Counted from the stretch's first letter, positions 8,495 through 19,054 are shown. The stretch: 64,000 bases of DNA from CAVYTF01 sp963771435 (GCA_963771435.1 CAVYTF010000009.1:1-64000), one strand, 5' to 3'. Program-made: numbers and translations. The notes: a model not told the origin generated them from the letters alone.

Positions 8495-9613
8495 TTACAG
8501 TTTTGCTTTTTTAGTTGATGCAGCCGGCTTTATAAGCGCCAGCTTCTTTGTGGTATCTGTTGAAGAAACAATAGTTGCCGTTTTTAGGTTTGCCGGATCT
8601 TTATCTGGAAAGGCAGTGAAATATGCCGGCTTTTGTTTTGCCATCCAAATATCAAATTCTTCCTGGGTTACCACTTTTATCAACCCCCGCATTGAATAAT
8701 GCCCGTTGCCGCACATCTGATCGCAACTTATTTCATATTCAAAATCAGGATTGTTGGTTCGGTCTTTCATTTCTTTTGTGGTGTATATTGGCGTAAACCA
8801 CATGGTTGTAGGTATTCCGGGCACAGCATCCATCTTCATCCTGAAGTGGGACAGGCCTACATCGTGTATAACGTCCCTGGAACCAATAATTAGCTTTACC
8901 GGCTTATTTTTAACCACATAAAGCGCTTCTGAAGTAACAATATCATCGTATCCGTCCGGGTCTGCTTTCAGGTTTAATGCAGCACTGTCGCGCCACAAAA
9001 GCCCCAATTGGTTCCCGGCAGCTTCATCAATTACTTTGTAATATTTTTTCCCAAATATTTTATCCTGACCGGGATAGCGATAGATCCAATTGAATTGCTT
9101 TCCGGTAATTTCTACCTGTAGCGCAGTTGGAGGTGCCTCCCCTGTAAAGCTAAACCAGTTGCGCAAGCCAATTACAACTAAAATAGTCAAGGCGATCGCA
9201 GGAACAACTGTCCATATTAATTCTAATGTATTGTTGTGTGCAATAAATTGTGCTTTGCGTTTTTCTGTTGCCTGGTATTTAAATGCAAACCAAAACAAGG
9301 CAATCTGCGTGATAAAAAAAACAATACCTGTAATGACAATCGTCCACATAAACATGCTGTCAACTCTCTGACCCTGAACGCTTGCCGCCCCTTGCGGAAA
9401 CAATGTTTTGGGATAGAACATTGAATTACACCAATAAACACCGATAAGACCTAAAATTAAAAAAGAGATCATTAAGAAGCCATTGATCTTATTATGCTGC
9501 TTAAATGCTCTTTCTTCTCCTTTCAGCACAGCCACATATTCCCCAGCCTTGGCAATTTGAAAAATAACCAAGAACACAAGTACGATTACTGCGATGGTAA
9601 AAAACATTGACAT
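8495..9613 (-). CDS. ctaC: Cytochrome c oxidase subunit II
   Basis: This subunit receives electrons from cytochrome c at its CuA centre. The protein is 372 residues with hydrophobic segments near residues 3-22, 45-65 and 90-112, followed by a periplasmic cupredoxin domain. The CuA site is complete: the His in VGLSHFRMKMDAVPG near residue 260 and the cluster CDQMCGNGHYSM near residue 306, which supplies two Cys, a His and a Met. There is no CxxCH, so this is not the caa3 form with a fused cytochrome c; the heme domain is supplied by the Act proteins. The C-terminal 50 residues are a Lys/Ala/Thr-rich tail. It lies 52 bp after actF and 63 bp before ctaD. Confidence 0.94.
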   Translation of the reverse strand: MSMFFTIAVIVLVFLVIFQIAKAGEYVAVLKGEERAFKQHNKINGFLMISFLILGLIGVYWCNSMFYPKTLFPQGAASVQGQRVDSMFMWTIVITGIVFFITQIALFWFAFKYQATEKRKAQFIAHNNTLELIWTVVPAIALTILVVIGLRNWFSFTGEAPPTALQVEITGKQFNWIYRYPGQDKIFGKKYYKVIDEAAGNQLGLLWRDSAALNLKADPDGYDDIVTSEALYVVKNKPVKLIIGSRDVIHDVGLSHFRMKMDAVPGIPTTMWFTPIYTTKEMKDRTNNPDFEYEISCDQMCGNGHYSMRGLIKVVTQEEFDIWMAKQKPAYFTAFPDKDPANLKTATIVSSTDTTKKLALIKPAASTKKAKL

Positions 9614-9665
9614 GATGCTATCTTAATTTTCTATTCGTAAATCAATAAATTCTATGTTCTTAATA

Positions 9666-10907
9666 TTATGTATAATGAATAATGCTTTCTTTGAGGAAAG
9701 GATGATATTTGGGAACAAGCGGCTTTTTTGCCAAAGCCCTTGCCACAAAAAATATCATTATACCAATATATAAAGCTGCAATACCAAAGTCTAACCAACT
9801 CAATGTCACCTGATTTTTAGAGATACTCCCCATTGTCATTTGGTAAAAGTCGATCCAATGGCCAAAGAGGATAAGCACAGCCATAAAAACCATTAAGGTA
9901 TAATTTCTTTTTGCTGCGCGCTTCATTAAAATAAGCAGCGGGCAAACGAAATTGATAATTAAATTTAAAAAGAATATGCCTTTATAAGCCCCCTGAACAC
10001 GTGATTTAAAATAAATAGTTTCTTCAGGGATATTTGCATACCAGATAAGCATATACTGGGAGAACCATAAATACGTCCAGAAAATAGAAAATGCGAACAT
10101 GAACTTTCCAAGGTCATGCAAATGCTCTTCATTTGTATATCCTAAGTATCCTTTGTTTTTCATATAGATCACCCATAGAACGATCAGGCTTACCCCGGAA
10201 ACAAAAGAACTTGCAAAAGTGTACCAACTATACATGGTGCTATACCAATCAGCGTCAAGGCTCATCATCCAAAACCAGGGAACGGTTGAACCAACGGTTA
10301 AGCCAAACCATACGATAAATAATGAAGCTGTGACAGTATTGCGCCATACAAAGCTTTTGCCGGGTTCTTCTCCTCTCAAAGAAGCTTCATCCGCTTCGCT
10401 GCTTAACTTACGCATTCTTGCACCAAGCAAAGACCACAATCCAATTGCCAAAACCGACCAAATAATAAAAAATGGAGGATTAAGAAAACCAAGCTTTCCC
10501 TTCAACTCTTTATCATGGCCTTTCCTGATCGCATCTGCATCCAGCCATTGATAAATGTGCGTATTATGAGAAATGAAAACCACATAAACAAAAACAAGCA
10601 ATGTTATAGAACCAAAAATGGGAACCATAACAGAAATGGCTTCCGGCACGCGGCGAAAAGTTGTTTGCCAGCCCCCCATTGCTAAGGTAGTAGCACAAAT
10701 AAAAAACATGCTGGCATTGCAAATAAGCGTAAAGAAAATGCTGTTGTACATTATCGTGCCCCAAAAGATCGCTTTTTCCTGTTCATCTCCGCTGAAGCCT
10801 TTTGTAACAAGCCCAACAATAAAAGCCAACAGGCCGATGCCAATTAGTGCAAAAGACCATGTCTTTAATTTTGCAGGAATTTCAAATTGTTCTTTAATTG
10901 ATGCCAT
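9666..10907 (-). CDS. actF: Alternative complex III subunit ActF (quinol:cytochrome c oxidoreductase)
   Basis: A polytopic membrane protein of about ten helices, related to the NrfD/ActC family, that forms one of the two large membrane subunits of alternative complex III. I place the start at the ATG at 10907 (MASIKEQFEIPAK, 413 residues). An in-frame start at 11009 would run back into actE and adds a Lys/Arg-rich stretch not typical of the family. It lies 58 bp after actE and 52 bp before ctaC, linking the quinol-oxidising complex to the oxidase that accepts its electrons. Motifs include TTFRRVPEAISVMVPIFGS near residue 85 and WTYLWFSQYMLIWYANIPEE near residue 280. Confidence 0.9.
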   Translation of the reverse strand: MASIKEQFEIPAKLKTWSFALIGIGLLAFIVGLVTKGFSGDEQEKAIFWGTIMYNSIFFTLICNASMFFICATTLAMGGWQTTFRRVPEAISVMVPIFGSITLLVFVYVVFISHNTHIYQWLDADAIRKGHDKELKGKLGFLNPPFFIIWSVLAIGLWSLLGARMRKLSSEADEASLRGEEPGKSFVWRNTVTASLFIVWFGLTVGSTVPWFWMMSLDADWYSTMYSWYTFASSFVSGVSLIVLWVIYMKNKGYLGYTNEEHLHDLGKFMFAFSIFWTYLWFSQYMLIWYANIPEETIYFKSRVQGAYKGIFFLNLIINFVCPLLILMKRAAKRNYTLMVFMAVLILFGHWIDFYQMTMGSISKNQVTLSWLDFGIAALYIGIMIFFVARALAKKPLVPKYHPFLKESIIHYT

Positions 10908-10965
10908 TGTTCTTTTCTTTTTATCCTCCTCCGCCGCTCTTGCAAAGCAAAAGGACCGAATAGAA

Positions 10966-11628
10966 TTATTTTTTTGTCGTTGCCGTGCTATCCTTTGCAG
11001 GCGATGCACTTGCGGCCGCTTCTGCCTGTTTTGATTTTATATAATGAATGATCATCCAGCGTTGTTTACGGCTTAATTGAGAAGCGTAGCTTCCCATCAG
11101 ATTCTTTCCGTACATGATGGAATAATACATTTGCCCGTCCGGCATTGCTGCATATTTCGCATCGCCAACTAAAGCCGCCGGCTTTGCAGGAAATGGACCA
11201 TTGCCGTCTTTATATAAAGGGCCATTGCCATTCAACGCTACACCATGACAAATGGCACAGTTCACTAAAAACAATCTTTCACTTTCTTTCATATCCAAAG
11301 AATCCAATGGCGGTAACGGATTTGGAATAAGCTTAGCTGCAACATAATTAGCCGTATCTCCCTGTGCATCTTTTGCCACTAAAAAAGGCATTTCTTCTCC
11401 TCTTGCCACAGTACCGGCAACAGGCAGGTTGTTATAAAATATTTTACCCCCGGCCTCTAATGTATCCGTTGTAAACCTCATTGAATCTCTTTCTGCATAA
11501 GTTTCGAATGCGCGGCTGTACGCCATATCGGGCATATAAATAGTCCCGGGATTCCGTCTCACATCACTGCAACTCTGCATTAGAATAACTGCTGCAAAAA
11601 AAGATAAGATAACTACTTTTTTCATCAT
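10966..11628 (-). CDS. actE: Alternative complex III subunit ActE, monoheme cytochrome c lipoprotein
   Basis: A 220-residue protein with a lipoprotein signal (LMQSC at residues 16-20) and one heme c site, CAICHG, near residue 120, with the distal Met probably in MPDGQMYYSIMYGKNLMGSY near residue 160. It is anchored on the outer face of the membrane and passes electrons from the multiheme ActA towards the oxidase. Its length and position between ActD and ActF match the family. The C-terminal tail is Ala/Lys/Ser-rich. It follows actD by only 14 bp. Confidence 0.9.
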   Translation of the reverse strand: MMKKVVILSFFAAVILMQSCSDVRRNPGTIYMPDMAYSRAFETYAERDSMRFTTDTLEAGGKIFYNNLPVAGTVARGEEMPFLVAKDAQGDTANYVAAKLIPNPLPPLDSLDMKESERLFLVNCAICHGVALNGNGPLYKDGNGPFPAKPAALVGDAKYAAMPDGQMYYSIMYGKNLMGSYASQLSRKQRWMIIHYIKSKQAEAAASASPAKDSTATTKK

Positions 11629-11642
11629 TTTTTTAATTCAGA

Positions 11643-12233
11643 TTATGCAACTTCAACAGGCCTGTCTATAATTAATTTCTGTTCTTTATCATATGTTCCA
11701 ATCCACCATCCCGGCTCTGCATCCTGTACTTCTACATCTACCGCACCACTTGCCTTTAAAAACCCCACCAGATCAGCAACATTTGTTTTTGGTGTGCATT
11801 CTATTACCATTACAATCAGATCATCCGTTGCACGAGCATTAAAAACATGCTTTTTTACGAATGGGGACATTTGACACAAATAACAAAATGTAAGAACCAT
11901 CCCTACAGCAGCAAACAATACCGTTAATTCAAAGGTAATAGGGATCCATGCAGGCAGATCAAAGTGTGGCTTGCCATCATAGTTTAAAGGCCAGTCCACA
12001 TTAAAGATCCAGCCTATCCCGCTAAGTGCTGTAGCCGTCCCTGTAATTCCATAAATAAACCCGGCAGTATGCAGGCTTGTTTCTTTTAGCCCCATAGCGT
12101 GGTCTAAACCATGAATAGGAAAGGGAGTGTAAACATCATGAATTTTATATCCTGCGGAACGAACCTTTTTCACGGCAGGAAATAAAACCACTTCGTCATC
12201 AAAGCTCCCAACAACAAACTTCTTTTTTGCCAT
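11643..12233 (-). CDS. actD: Alternative complex III subunit ActD (DUF3341)
   Basis: The protein is 196 residues with a soluble N-terminal part and two membrane helices (near residues 72-92 and 105-128), the DUF3341/ActD layout. Motifs such as YTPFPIHGLDHAMGLKET near residue 35 are typical. It has no cofactor; it is a structural membrane subunit of alternative complex III that contacts the ActC-ActF pair. It sits in the standard order between actC (61 bp upstream) and actE (14 bp downstream). Confidence 0.9.
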   Translation of the reverse strand: MAKKKFVVGSFDDEVVLFPAVKKVRSAGYKIHDVYTPFPIHGLDHAMGLKETSLHTAGFIYGITGTATALSGIGWIFNVDWPLNYDGKPHFDLPAWIPITFELTVLFAAVGMVLTFCYLCQMSPFVKKHVFNARATDDLIVMVIECTPKTNVADLVGFLKASGAVDVEVQDAEPGWWIGTYDKEQKLIIDRPVEVA

Positions 12234-12294
12234 AATTTTTATTTATGTCCGCAAACCATAGTAAAAAGCAATACTTTCTCTTTCAACCTCTTTT

Positions 12295-13737
12295 CTAATG
12301 CGCGTACTCATGTGCAAATTCTTCCGCTCCTTCTGATTCTATATTTCCCATCCTGCCTTTATAGTTATCCCCCGTCTGTTTTAAAATATGTTTGATCTCT
12401 GCCGTTGCGATCACTGGAAAATATTTTGCAAAAAGGAAAAAGCAGGTAAAAAACAATCCAAATGTACCCAGATAAAATCCCACTTCCCATATCGTTGGCC
12501 TGTAATATGTTGACCAGGCAGAAGGCAGGTAGTCGCGGAAAACCGATGTTACAATAATAACAAATCGTTCAAACCACATTCCCACATTTACAATGATACT
12601 CATAAAAAAAGTAACAGTAAGATTCCTCCTCAATTTCCTAAACCAAAAAATTTGTGGGGATAATACATTACAGGTCATCATTCCATAATAGGCCCAGCCA
12701 TAAGGGCTGAATAAGTTGGCACGGCTATAAAAAAATGCATACCCTTCATATTTATTCTGGCTATAAAAAGCCATGAACAATTCTGTTAAGTATGCGCAAC
12801 CAACTATAGACCCGGTCAGGACAATTACTTTATTCATCGCTTCAATATGCCCAAGGGTAATATAATCTTCGAGCGAAAAAACCTTTCTCACAATTAACAA
12901 AAGGGTCTGCACCATCGCAAACCCGGAGAAGATAGCACCGGCAACAAAGTATGGCGGAAATATGGTTGTATGCCATCCCGGAACAACTGAAGTGGCAAAG
13001 TCAAAAGATACTATTGTATGAACAGATAATACCAGTGGCGTTGCCAGGCCTGCAAGTACTAATGACAGGGATTCATGCCTCTGCCAGTGTTTGGTTGAGC
13101 CGCTCCAACCAAAGGAGGCAATGCCATAAAACCATTTACGGAGTTTTGTTTTTGCCCTGTCGCGAATCATTGCCAGGTCAGGCAGCAATCCTGAATACCA
13201 AAATAACAACGATACGGTGAAGTATGTCGATATCGCAAACACGTCCCACAACAAAGCTGAATTAAAATTGATCCACACGGGGCCACGGGAGTTAGGATAA
13301 GGAAATATAAAGAAACATAACCAAACTCGTCCCATATGCCATATAGGAAATTGGCCTGCACAAATTACAGCAAAAATTGTCATGGCTTCTGCCGCACGGT
13401 TAACTCCCGTTCTCCATCCCTGCCTGAATAATAAGAGGATAGCAGAAATTAGTGTTCCGGCGTGCCCGATACCGATCCACCACACAAAATTAGTGATGTC
13501 CCAGCCCCAGCCAACCGTCCTGTTCAAATTCCATTGCCCGACCCCATAAACTACTTCCCTGTATACGCTGTAAACCCCAAAACACAATAGCGCTACAGAA
13601 ATAAAAAAGCCGATGTACCATAACTTGCTTGGCTTCGCTTCTATTGGCCTGCAAATATCTTCAGTGACCTGGTGATAATTTTTATTGCCGGTAACCAACG
13701 GTTCTCTAAGCTGTGATTCGTATCTTAATAATGACAT
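12295..13737 (-). CDS. actC: Alternative complex III subunit ActC (NrfD/PsrC-like)
   Basis: A large membrane subunit of 480 residues with about ten helices that provides the quinol-binding site of alternative complex III and belongs to the NrfD/PsrC family. Family landmarks are WWIGIGHAGTLISAILLLFR near residue 86 and the GQFPIWHMGRVW stretch near residue 127. The next regions, VLSVHTIVSFDFATSVVPGW near residue 240 and FFPPYFVAGAI, contain conserved acidic and aromatic residues. It starts 57 bp after actB. The short cytoplasmic N-terminus carries LVTGNKNYHQVTEDI, a stretch that is well conserved in the family. Confidence 0.92.
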   Translation of the reverse strand: MSLLRYESQLREPLVTGNKNYHQVTEDICRPIEAKPSKLWYIGFFISVALLCFGVYSVYREVVYGVGQWNLNRTVGWGWDITNFVWWIGIGHAGTLISAILLLFRQGWRTGVNRAAEAMTIFAVICAGQFPIWHMGRVWLCFFIFPYPNSRGPVWINFNSALLWDVFAISTYFTVSLLFWYSGLLPDLAMIRDRAKTKLRKWFYGIASFGWSGSTKHWQRHESLSLVLAGLATPLVLSVHTIVSFDFATSVVPGWHTTIFPPYFVAGAIFSGFAMVQTLLLIVRKVFSLEDYITLGHIEAMNKVIVLTGSIVGCAYLTELFMAFYSQNKYEGYAFFYSRANLFSPYGWAYYGMMTCNVLSPQIFWFRKLRRNLTVTFFMSIIVNVGMWFERFVIIVTSVFRDYLPSAWSTYYRPTIWEVGFYLGTFGLFFTCFFLFAKYFPVIATAEIKHILKQTGDNYKGRMGNIESEGAEEFAHEYAH

Positions 13738-13794
13738 GTGGTTTTCGTTATTTTAAACTCTATTTTTAATAGATATTTATTTTTTTATTCCGGT

Positions 13795-16700
13795 TTAACC
13801 TTCTGCTTCCGTCAGTTCTTCAATATTTCTAACCTTGACAAGATAATTTACATTGGGCAAAACATGCAACTGTTCTAGGGAGTGAAATACCCTTAAATGA
13901 TTATCTACTCTTTCCTTTACAATAGCACTTTTGCTGTCATTAATATTTCCAAAAACAATAGCATCTGCCGGGCAAGCCTGTTGGCAAGCTGTTTTTACAT
14001 CTGTATCATTCTCGCCACTTTTAAGTGGGCGGCTTTCTTTTTTAGCTTTCAATTTTCCTTCCTGTAAACGCTGAACACAGAAAGTACACTTTTCCATTAC
14101 ACCACGGCTCCGTACAACAACATCAGGGTTTAACACCATCCTTGTCAGATCATCATTCATATCATGAACTACCGGATCTAAAACACCTGTTATTGTCTGA
14201 TCTTGGTTATTAGGAAAGCTATCCGCTCCTGTGTAATCCGCCCAGTTAAACCTTCTTACTTTAAAAGGGCAGTTATTGGCACAATAACGCGTTCCGATAC
14301 AGCGGTTGTATGCCATTTGGTTTAGGCCTTCACTGCTGTGATTGGTAGCGCCAACGGGGCATACATTTTCGCAGGGTGCATTATCACAATGCTGGCACAT
14401 CAACGGTTGAAATACAACTTTTGGATTTTCAGGGTCGCCACTGTAATAGCGGTCGATCCTTATCCATGCCATATCATGAAAACGCAGCACTTCGCTTTTG
14501 CCCACAACAGAAACATTATTTTCCGCCATACAGGCCACCACGCAGGCGCTGCATCCGGTACAGGTATTCAGGTCAACACTCATCCCCCAGTGGATCCCGG
14601 GTTTGTCATAATATTTATAAATAGTGCCCTGCTTTTCAAAATCCGCAAGTCCGCCAAATGGTGCCAGTTCTTTTTCCCTGTCGTCTAAAACAGCGCTTGG
14701 CTCTTTTTTAAAATCCGCAAACGTCATTTCCTTCATCACTTCCGTACGCGTGCCCTGCGGCGTCGTATATACACTATGCGTTTGAGTTATCGCAACTTTA
14801 TAGGTATCTCCCGTTGGCTTATCAATTGTAACATTATAATTTTCAAAGCTCACGGCACTTCCGTTCATGCTTGCAAACATGAAAACATTTTGACCTGAAT
14901 TTGCAGCCGCCTTCCCGATTTTTTCAGTACGCCCATAACCTAACGCAATTCCGATCGTATCAGGTTGCACCCCGGGAACAATGATCGCCGGCAACAAAAC
15001 GGTCTTGCCGTTTGCCGAGACCTTCACAATTTTTCTATCAGGATGTACCTCATAATCATCAGCATCGCCGGCTCTTGATATATCAATGTTCAGCAATGTT
15101 TTTGCCATTGCAGGAGAAACGATCACATAATTATCCCATGTTGCTTTCGTAACAGGGTCTGACAATTCCTGCAACCACGGATTGCTCGTGCCATTTATTC
15201 CCGTTCCAACCTTTTGATAAAGGAACAATTCATTTTTGCCCCCTTTTGGCGCACTATTTATTGCAGATGTTGCAGCAGCAACTCCGCCCGAATTAAACGC
15301 CGTTGCAGCAACTGCAATTGCAGGAACAGAAGGGTTAATAACCCCATTTTGCAACGCCAGGTCCCAGGCAGCTTCGCCCCCCGCATTTTTTGTTATCCAG
15401 TATTGTTTCACAAAAGCCGCATATTCTGTAGCACCACCGCTCCATTTCAATAAACTATCCTGCCATTGTCTCGTTTTAAACAATGGATTGATTGTTGGTT
15501 GAAGTAACGAAAAATACCCTGTTTTTGGTTCCGCATCACCCCAGCTTTCAAGATAATGATGGTCGGGAACCACATATTTACAAAGCTGTGTTGTTTCATC
15601 AGCTTTCGGATTAAAAGAAACCGTAACCTTTACTTTACTTAACCCATCAGTAAATTTCTTACTGTCAAACCATGTATATGCAGGGTTTGCGCCATAAATA
15701 AGTAACGCGCCTACCGATCCCGCATTCATATCGTCAATCAGTTTCGCAAGATCCGCATCAACACCTTGTTTGTAATTAAGTGTTGCGCTCCAGTCAATTG
15801 TTTTGCCGTTTGCACCCAAGGCCTCGTTAATTGCATTTACAATTATTTGAACATTCGGGTCGTTGCTTCCGCAAACAACCAATGCGCTGCCTTTATTATC
15901 GGTTAATGATTTTGCTGCTTTTGCAATACCTGCTTTTAATTTATGCATCGCTGATTCCGCTTACGCCTTGCCGTTAATTGCATTTAATAAAGCCAAGCAC
16001 AACAGCTCCTTGTTCAGAAGGTTTGTGCAAATATTTCTCATCAGCATTTGCATCCGGTCAAACTCAGCACACTTTCAAAATGAATGTGCTTGGTCATTGC
16101 AGGATTTTTTTCATTTATCCTTTTCCCTGGTGCATATTGTTTTGTAAATTCAATAGGGCTTAACCAAGTCCCAAGAAAATCTGCTCCAATGCTTACAATT
16201 ACTTTTGCATTATCAAACCGGTAAGATGGAATGGCTTTTTTGCCATAACTAGCTTCATTTGCAAGTAACATTCCTGTATAAGAAACAGCATCATACATTA
16301 CATGCCTGCTGCCTGGATATTTAGCTAAAAACTGAGCAATAACTTGTAGGTCGTAGGAGAATTCACAGTGCTTGTCAACAGAACGATCGGTGCCACCCGA
16401 TCCTGCAAGCGCTTCTCCAACTGATTTATCAAATAGCTTCAAAAGTTACTTCATTATTACTTGATCGTGGGGTATCGAAGCCTCGCCAGATCATACAGAT
16501 CAAGCACAGAGGCCTGTACTCTTGCAGAAGTTCCTCCTTTGGTTATTGGCGAAAGTTCATTTCCTTCTATTTTTATCGGCCTGCCGTCTCTCACCTTGGC
16601 TAAAACGCTTACAACATCTCCATCCTGAACATAAGTAGTAGCATAATAATTAGCAACACCCGGAACAATATCTTCGGGTTTATTAGCAAAAGGAATAGCC

Positions 16701-16922
16701 CTTTTTACAGGTATCTCACAGCTTGCCGCCAATGCTGCTGCTGCAGTACTGAAGCCAAGATATTTTAGGAAATCCCTGCGTGGTGTCGCGGCTTTAAGAA
16801 GATTGCTGTTTTCCTCCACTTCAAAAGGAAGCTCTTCACGGAACTCGTCTTTTGAAGATTGCTGAAACTCTCCTGAATCTCCTCATTTCGCCAAAACTTT
16901 GCCAATGCTTTATTTCGCTCAT
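13795..16922 (-). CDS. actB: Alternative complex III subunit ActB (molybdopterin-oxidoreductase-like plus Fe-S), frame-broken as read
   Basis: This is the large periplasmic subunit. The N-terminal half resembles molybdopterin oxidoreductases but binds no metal cofactor; the C-terminal half is a ferredoxin-like domain that passes electrons from quinol towards ActA. A twin-arginine-like signal (TPRRDFLKYLGFS) precedes the mature part. The intact part, 13795-15948, shows the Cys clusters CTGCSACVVAC, CQHCDNAPCENVCP, CIGTRYCANNCP and CTFCVQ plus a final CQQACP, for one 3Fe-4S and three 4Fe-4S centres. Upstream, the coding sequence hops frame about nine times between 15950 and 16890 (pieces 16041-16442 and 16457-16819 are open). 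Normal protein sequence can be followed across the breaks back to an ATG at 16922. Expected size is about 1040 residues. Confidence 0.88.
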
Positions 16923-16974
16923 AATTTATACTATTGATTGCCTCCTATAATAAACCAGGCAATTTTCGCTTGAA

Positions 16975-18218
16975 TTAATAATGACATTTCTGGCATTCGG
17001 TACCTCCAATATCCTCCACAGTTACACTATCTCTTTTTCCAGTTCTCAGGTCTTCATGATATTTCTCGTAAATGCTGTAAAACCCATTGTCTTTAAAATT
17101 CACTTTTGTGGTACGGTGGCAGTTAACACACCATCCCATACTCAGCGGTGCGAACTGTTTCACCTCATCCATCTTTTGTATCTCTCCGTGGCAGGTTTGG
17201 CATTGCACTTTTCCTGCAACCACATGTTGTGAATGGTTAAAATAAACATGGTCAGGTAAATTATGTATCCTTGTCCATGCTATAGGCTTTGCTTTAGTAG
17301 CATCCCATGGCTGGCCAAAAGTAAACCCTGCGTATTTATAAAGTTTCTGTATTTCTCTCGTGCCGTCCACTTCTTCTCCTTCCCCATTATAAATTTTAGG
17401 GCCTTTATATTCGTTGATCGCCATGTGGCAATTCATACAAATATTTACAGAAGGGATTGTCGCTTGTTTCCCTTGGTAAGTCCCTACATGGCAATACATA
17501 CAATTTATCTGGTTAATGCCTGCATGAACTTTATGAGAATAAAAAATGGGTTGAACAGGTTCATAATCCTGGCTGCGGCCTAACCCGATTGCTCCTTGTG
17601 CGGTAAGATAGCCGCCAACAAGGAACAACACCGCTATTATTAAACCTATATATGTTTTATTTCTCCAGAACGGCACCGGCTCCATACTTGGCACGCCGGC
17701 CTTATCATCAGCAAGCTTTTTCAGGCTGCTGTTTATTTGCAGTAATGTCAATGCAACAATAGCAAGAATTAAAGTTAAAATACCAAAAAGTAAAGTATTG
17801 TCATTCCCCTTTACCTCTCCGTTGGCTGTAGCGTTATCAGCTGGAGGAGGTGTTGCTGGTACAGATTTTATATAAGCAAGTATAGCATCAATATCAGCAT
17901 CGCTCAGGCTTGGGAACAAAGACATATTTACATGTCCAAACTGGTTGTATAAATTAACAGCATATGCATCGCCGGTTGCACGAAAAGCGGCGTTATTATG
18001 GATCCACGCATGTAGGTTTTTCGTATTGTTGTGCCATCTCTCCTGAACTCCTGCCAGTGCAGGGCCTGTAAGCTGTTTATTAACAGCATGGCATTGAGCG
18101 CAATTATTAGAAAACAGAGTTTTCCCGTCCTGTGCAAAAAGATTATTTGTAAGGATTCGCTTAGAAAAATAATAAACAAAAGCGTTAGTCTTTGAACAGT
18201 TCTTTTATAATTGGTCAT
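16975..18218 (-). CDS. actA: Alternative complex III subunit ActA, multiheme cytochrome c, one frame break as read
   Basis: This periplasmic, membrane-anchored cytochrome carries electrons from ActB towards ActE. The ORF from 17925 has five CxxCH sites (CMYCH, CMNCH, CQTCH, CVNCH, CQKCH) and a membrane helix near its residues 90-110. The same frame continues upstream to CAQCH at about 18096, a fused N-terminal monoheme domain, giving six hemes in all. The signal peptide lies in another frame, starting at the ATG at 18218 with AGGAG 6 nt before it (MTNYKRTVQRLTLLFIIFL). The frame changes once at about 18150-18170. With that single base restored the protein has about 414 residues. It is the first gene of the act-cta cluster. 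Confidence 0.88.
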
Positions 18219-18339
18219 ATTCTCCTGCAATTATTCGGAATTGGAAATTTTTCCTGACGGGGCAAAAATATGACACACGGTTGACAAACAATCATCCCTT
18301 TTAAAAATTTTTTTTATTTTCTTTAGGCTTTTTTCCATA

Positions 18340-18477
18340 TCCTTATCAACTGCTGTTGATTAAATTTAAGTAAAAAGTTCAGCGGTGTTTGTCCTGCCCG
18401 AACAAAAAACTGAACAGAATTACAAATGCTCATTGTTATTCCATCTGCCCCACTTGCACAAAACCCAATGTTAGCGG
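18340..18477 (+). repeat. Structured boundary repeat R1, ending in GTTAGCGG
   Basis: The right half of a repeat also seen at 20560-20733 and 21351-21553. The shared end is a TTCC(G/A)TC-type start, a GCCC(A)C..TT middle, then GCA.AA.CCCAAT-GTTAGCGG, here at about 18437-18477. It lies directly after the stop of the small gene at 18486. A 65-codon minus-strand frame runs through it, but I treat that as non-coding. Confidence 0.55.
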
Positions 18478-18485
18478 TATTTTTC

Positions 18486-18773
18486 TTATCGCAAATTAAT
18501 GGCATCCACCACTTTATCAATATTCATAGCGCCATAACTGAAAGTGTGTACTTGTCCATCGTCCAGCGTTAAAGCAACACTTTTATTTAAAAAGCTTTTC
18601 TTCACCTCAGTATTGGTAATACTGCTTTTTGGTATCAGTAAATAGCCTTTGCTGCCGCTTTCAATAAAGAAAAAAGAAGAGGCAATGCCCGCGGCAGGAA
18701 TAGTGAAGCAGGGCATCAGTGAGGAAGATTCCGTTTGTTGTTTGATGGTCGCATTTCCCATTGAACTTGCCAC
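18486..18773 (-). CDS. Small hypothetical protein
   Basis: An open frame of up to 95 residues with GTG at 18773 and ATG at 18761 as possible starts; an in-frame stop lies just upstream of the GTG. I do not recognise the family. The C-terminal two thirds (FFFIESGSKGYLLIPKSSIT, then SVALTLDDGQVHTFSYG) looks like alternating beta strands, as in a small PH-like domain, so it is plausibly a real protein. The upstream minus-strand frame beginning with an ATG at about 18868 (MDNFMSALNFPPSPDESAID) may be its true N-terminus, lost by a frame break. It is flanked by GTTAGCGG on the left and CGCTAAC on the right, like the other cassette-like units here. Confidence 0.4.
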   Translation of the reverse strand: MASSMGNATIKQQTESSSLMPCFTIPAAGIASSFFFIESGSKGYLLIPKSSITNTEVKKSFLNKSVALTLDDGQVHTFSYGAMNIDKVVDAINLR

Positions 18774-18910
18774 CGCTGGGCGGAATGTTCAGAGCAGTGT
18801 TGCCAGGTATCTATCGCAGATTCATCGGGCGAAGGGGGGAAGTTTAATGCTGACATAAAGTTGTCCATTTGCGTTTGACATATCAAAGTTAACTCAGGTT
18901 TTTTAATTAT

Positions 18911-18985
18911 CGCTAACGATCAATATTTGCTATGGGAGGGCAAGATTGTTCCGTCAGCCGGCAACCAACTCTTAACGCCTGCCTT
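18911..18985 (+). repeat. Boundary repeat R4 (left half), starting CGCTAACG
   Basis: It aligns with the left half of the repeat at 21351: CGCTAACG, a TATT block, GGGnGGG, then TTCCGTCA-GCC-GGCAACC. Only this half is present before nadA. It forms the right boundary of the unit holding the small hypothetical gene. Confidence 0.5.
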
Positions 18986-19054
18986 CCTCCTGCTGGTCTG
19001 TAAATAGCGCAGCATAGTCTTAATATGGTTCAAATTCGCCTCCCTAATTATTAA

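Noticed and set aside
11000..11009. Longer actF start
   Set aside because: The in-frame start at 11009 overlaps actE and adds an Arg/Lys-rich stretch; the ATG at 10907 gives the usual family N-terminus.
18323..18520. A 65-codon minus-strand ORF
   Set aside because: It overlaps the end of the small hypothetical gene and the R1 boundary repeat; its sequence is the repeat read in one frame.
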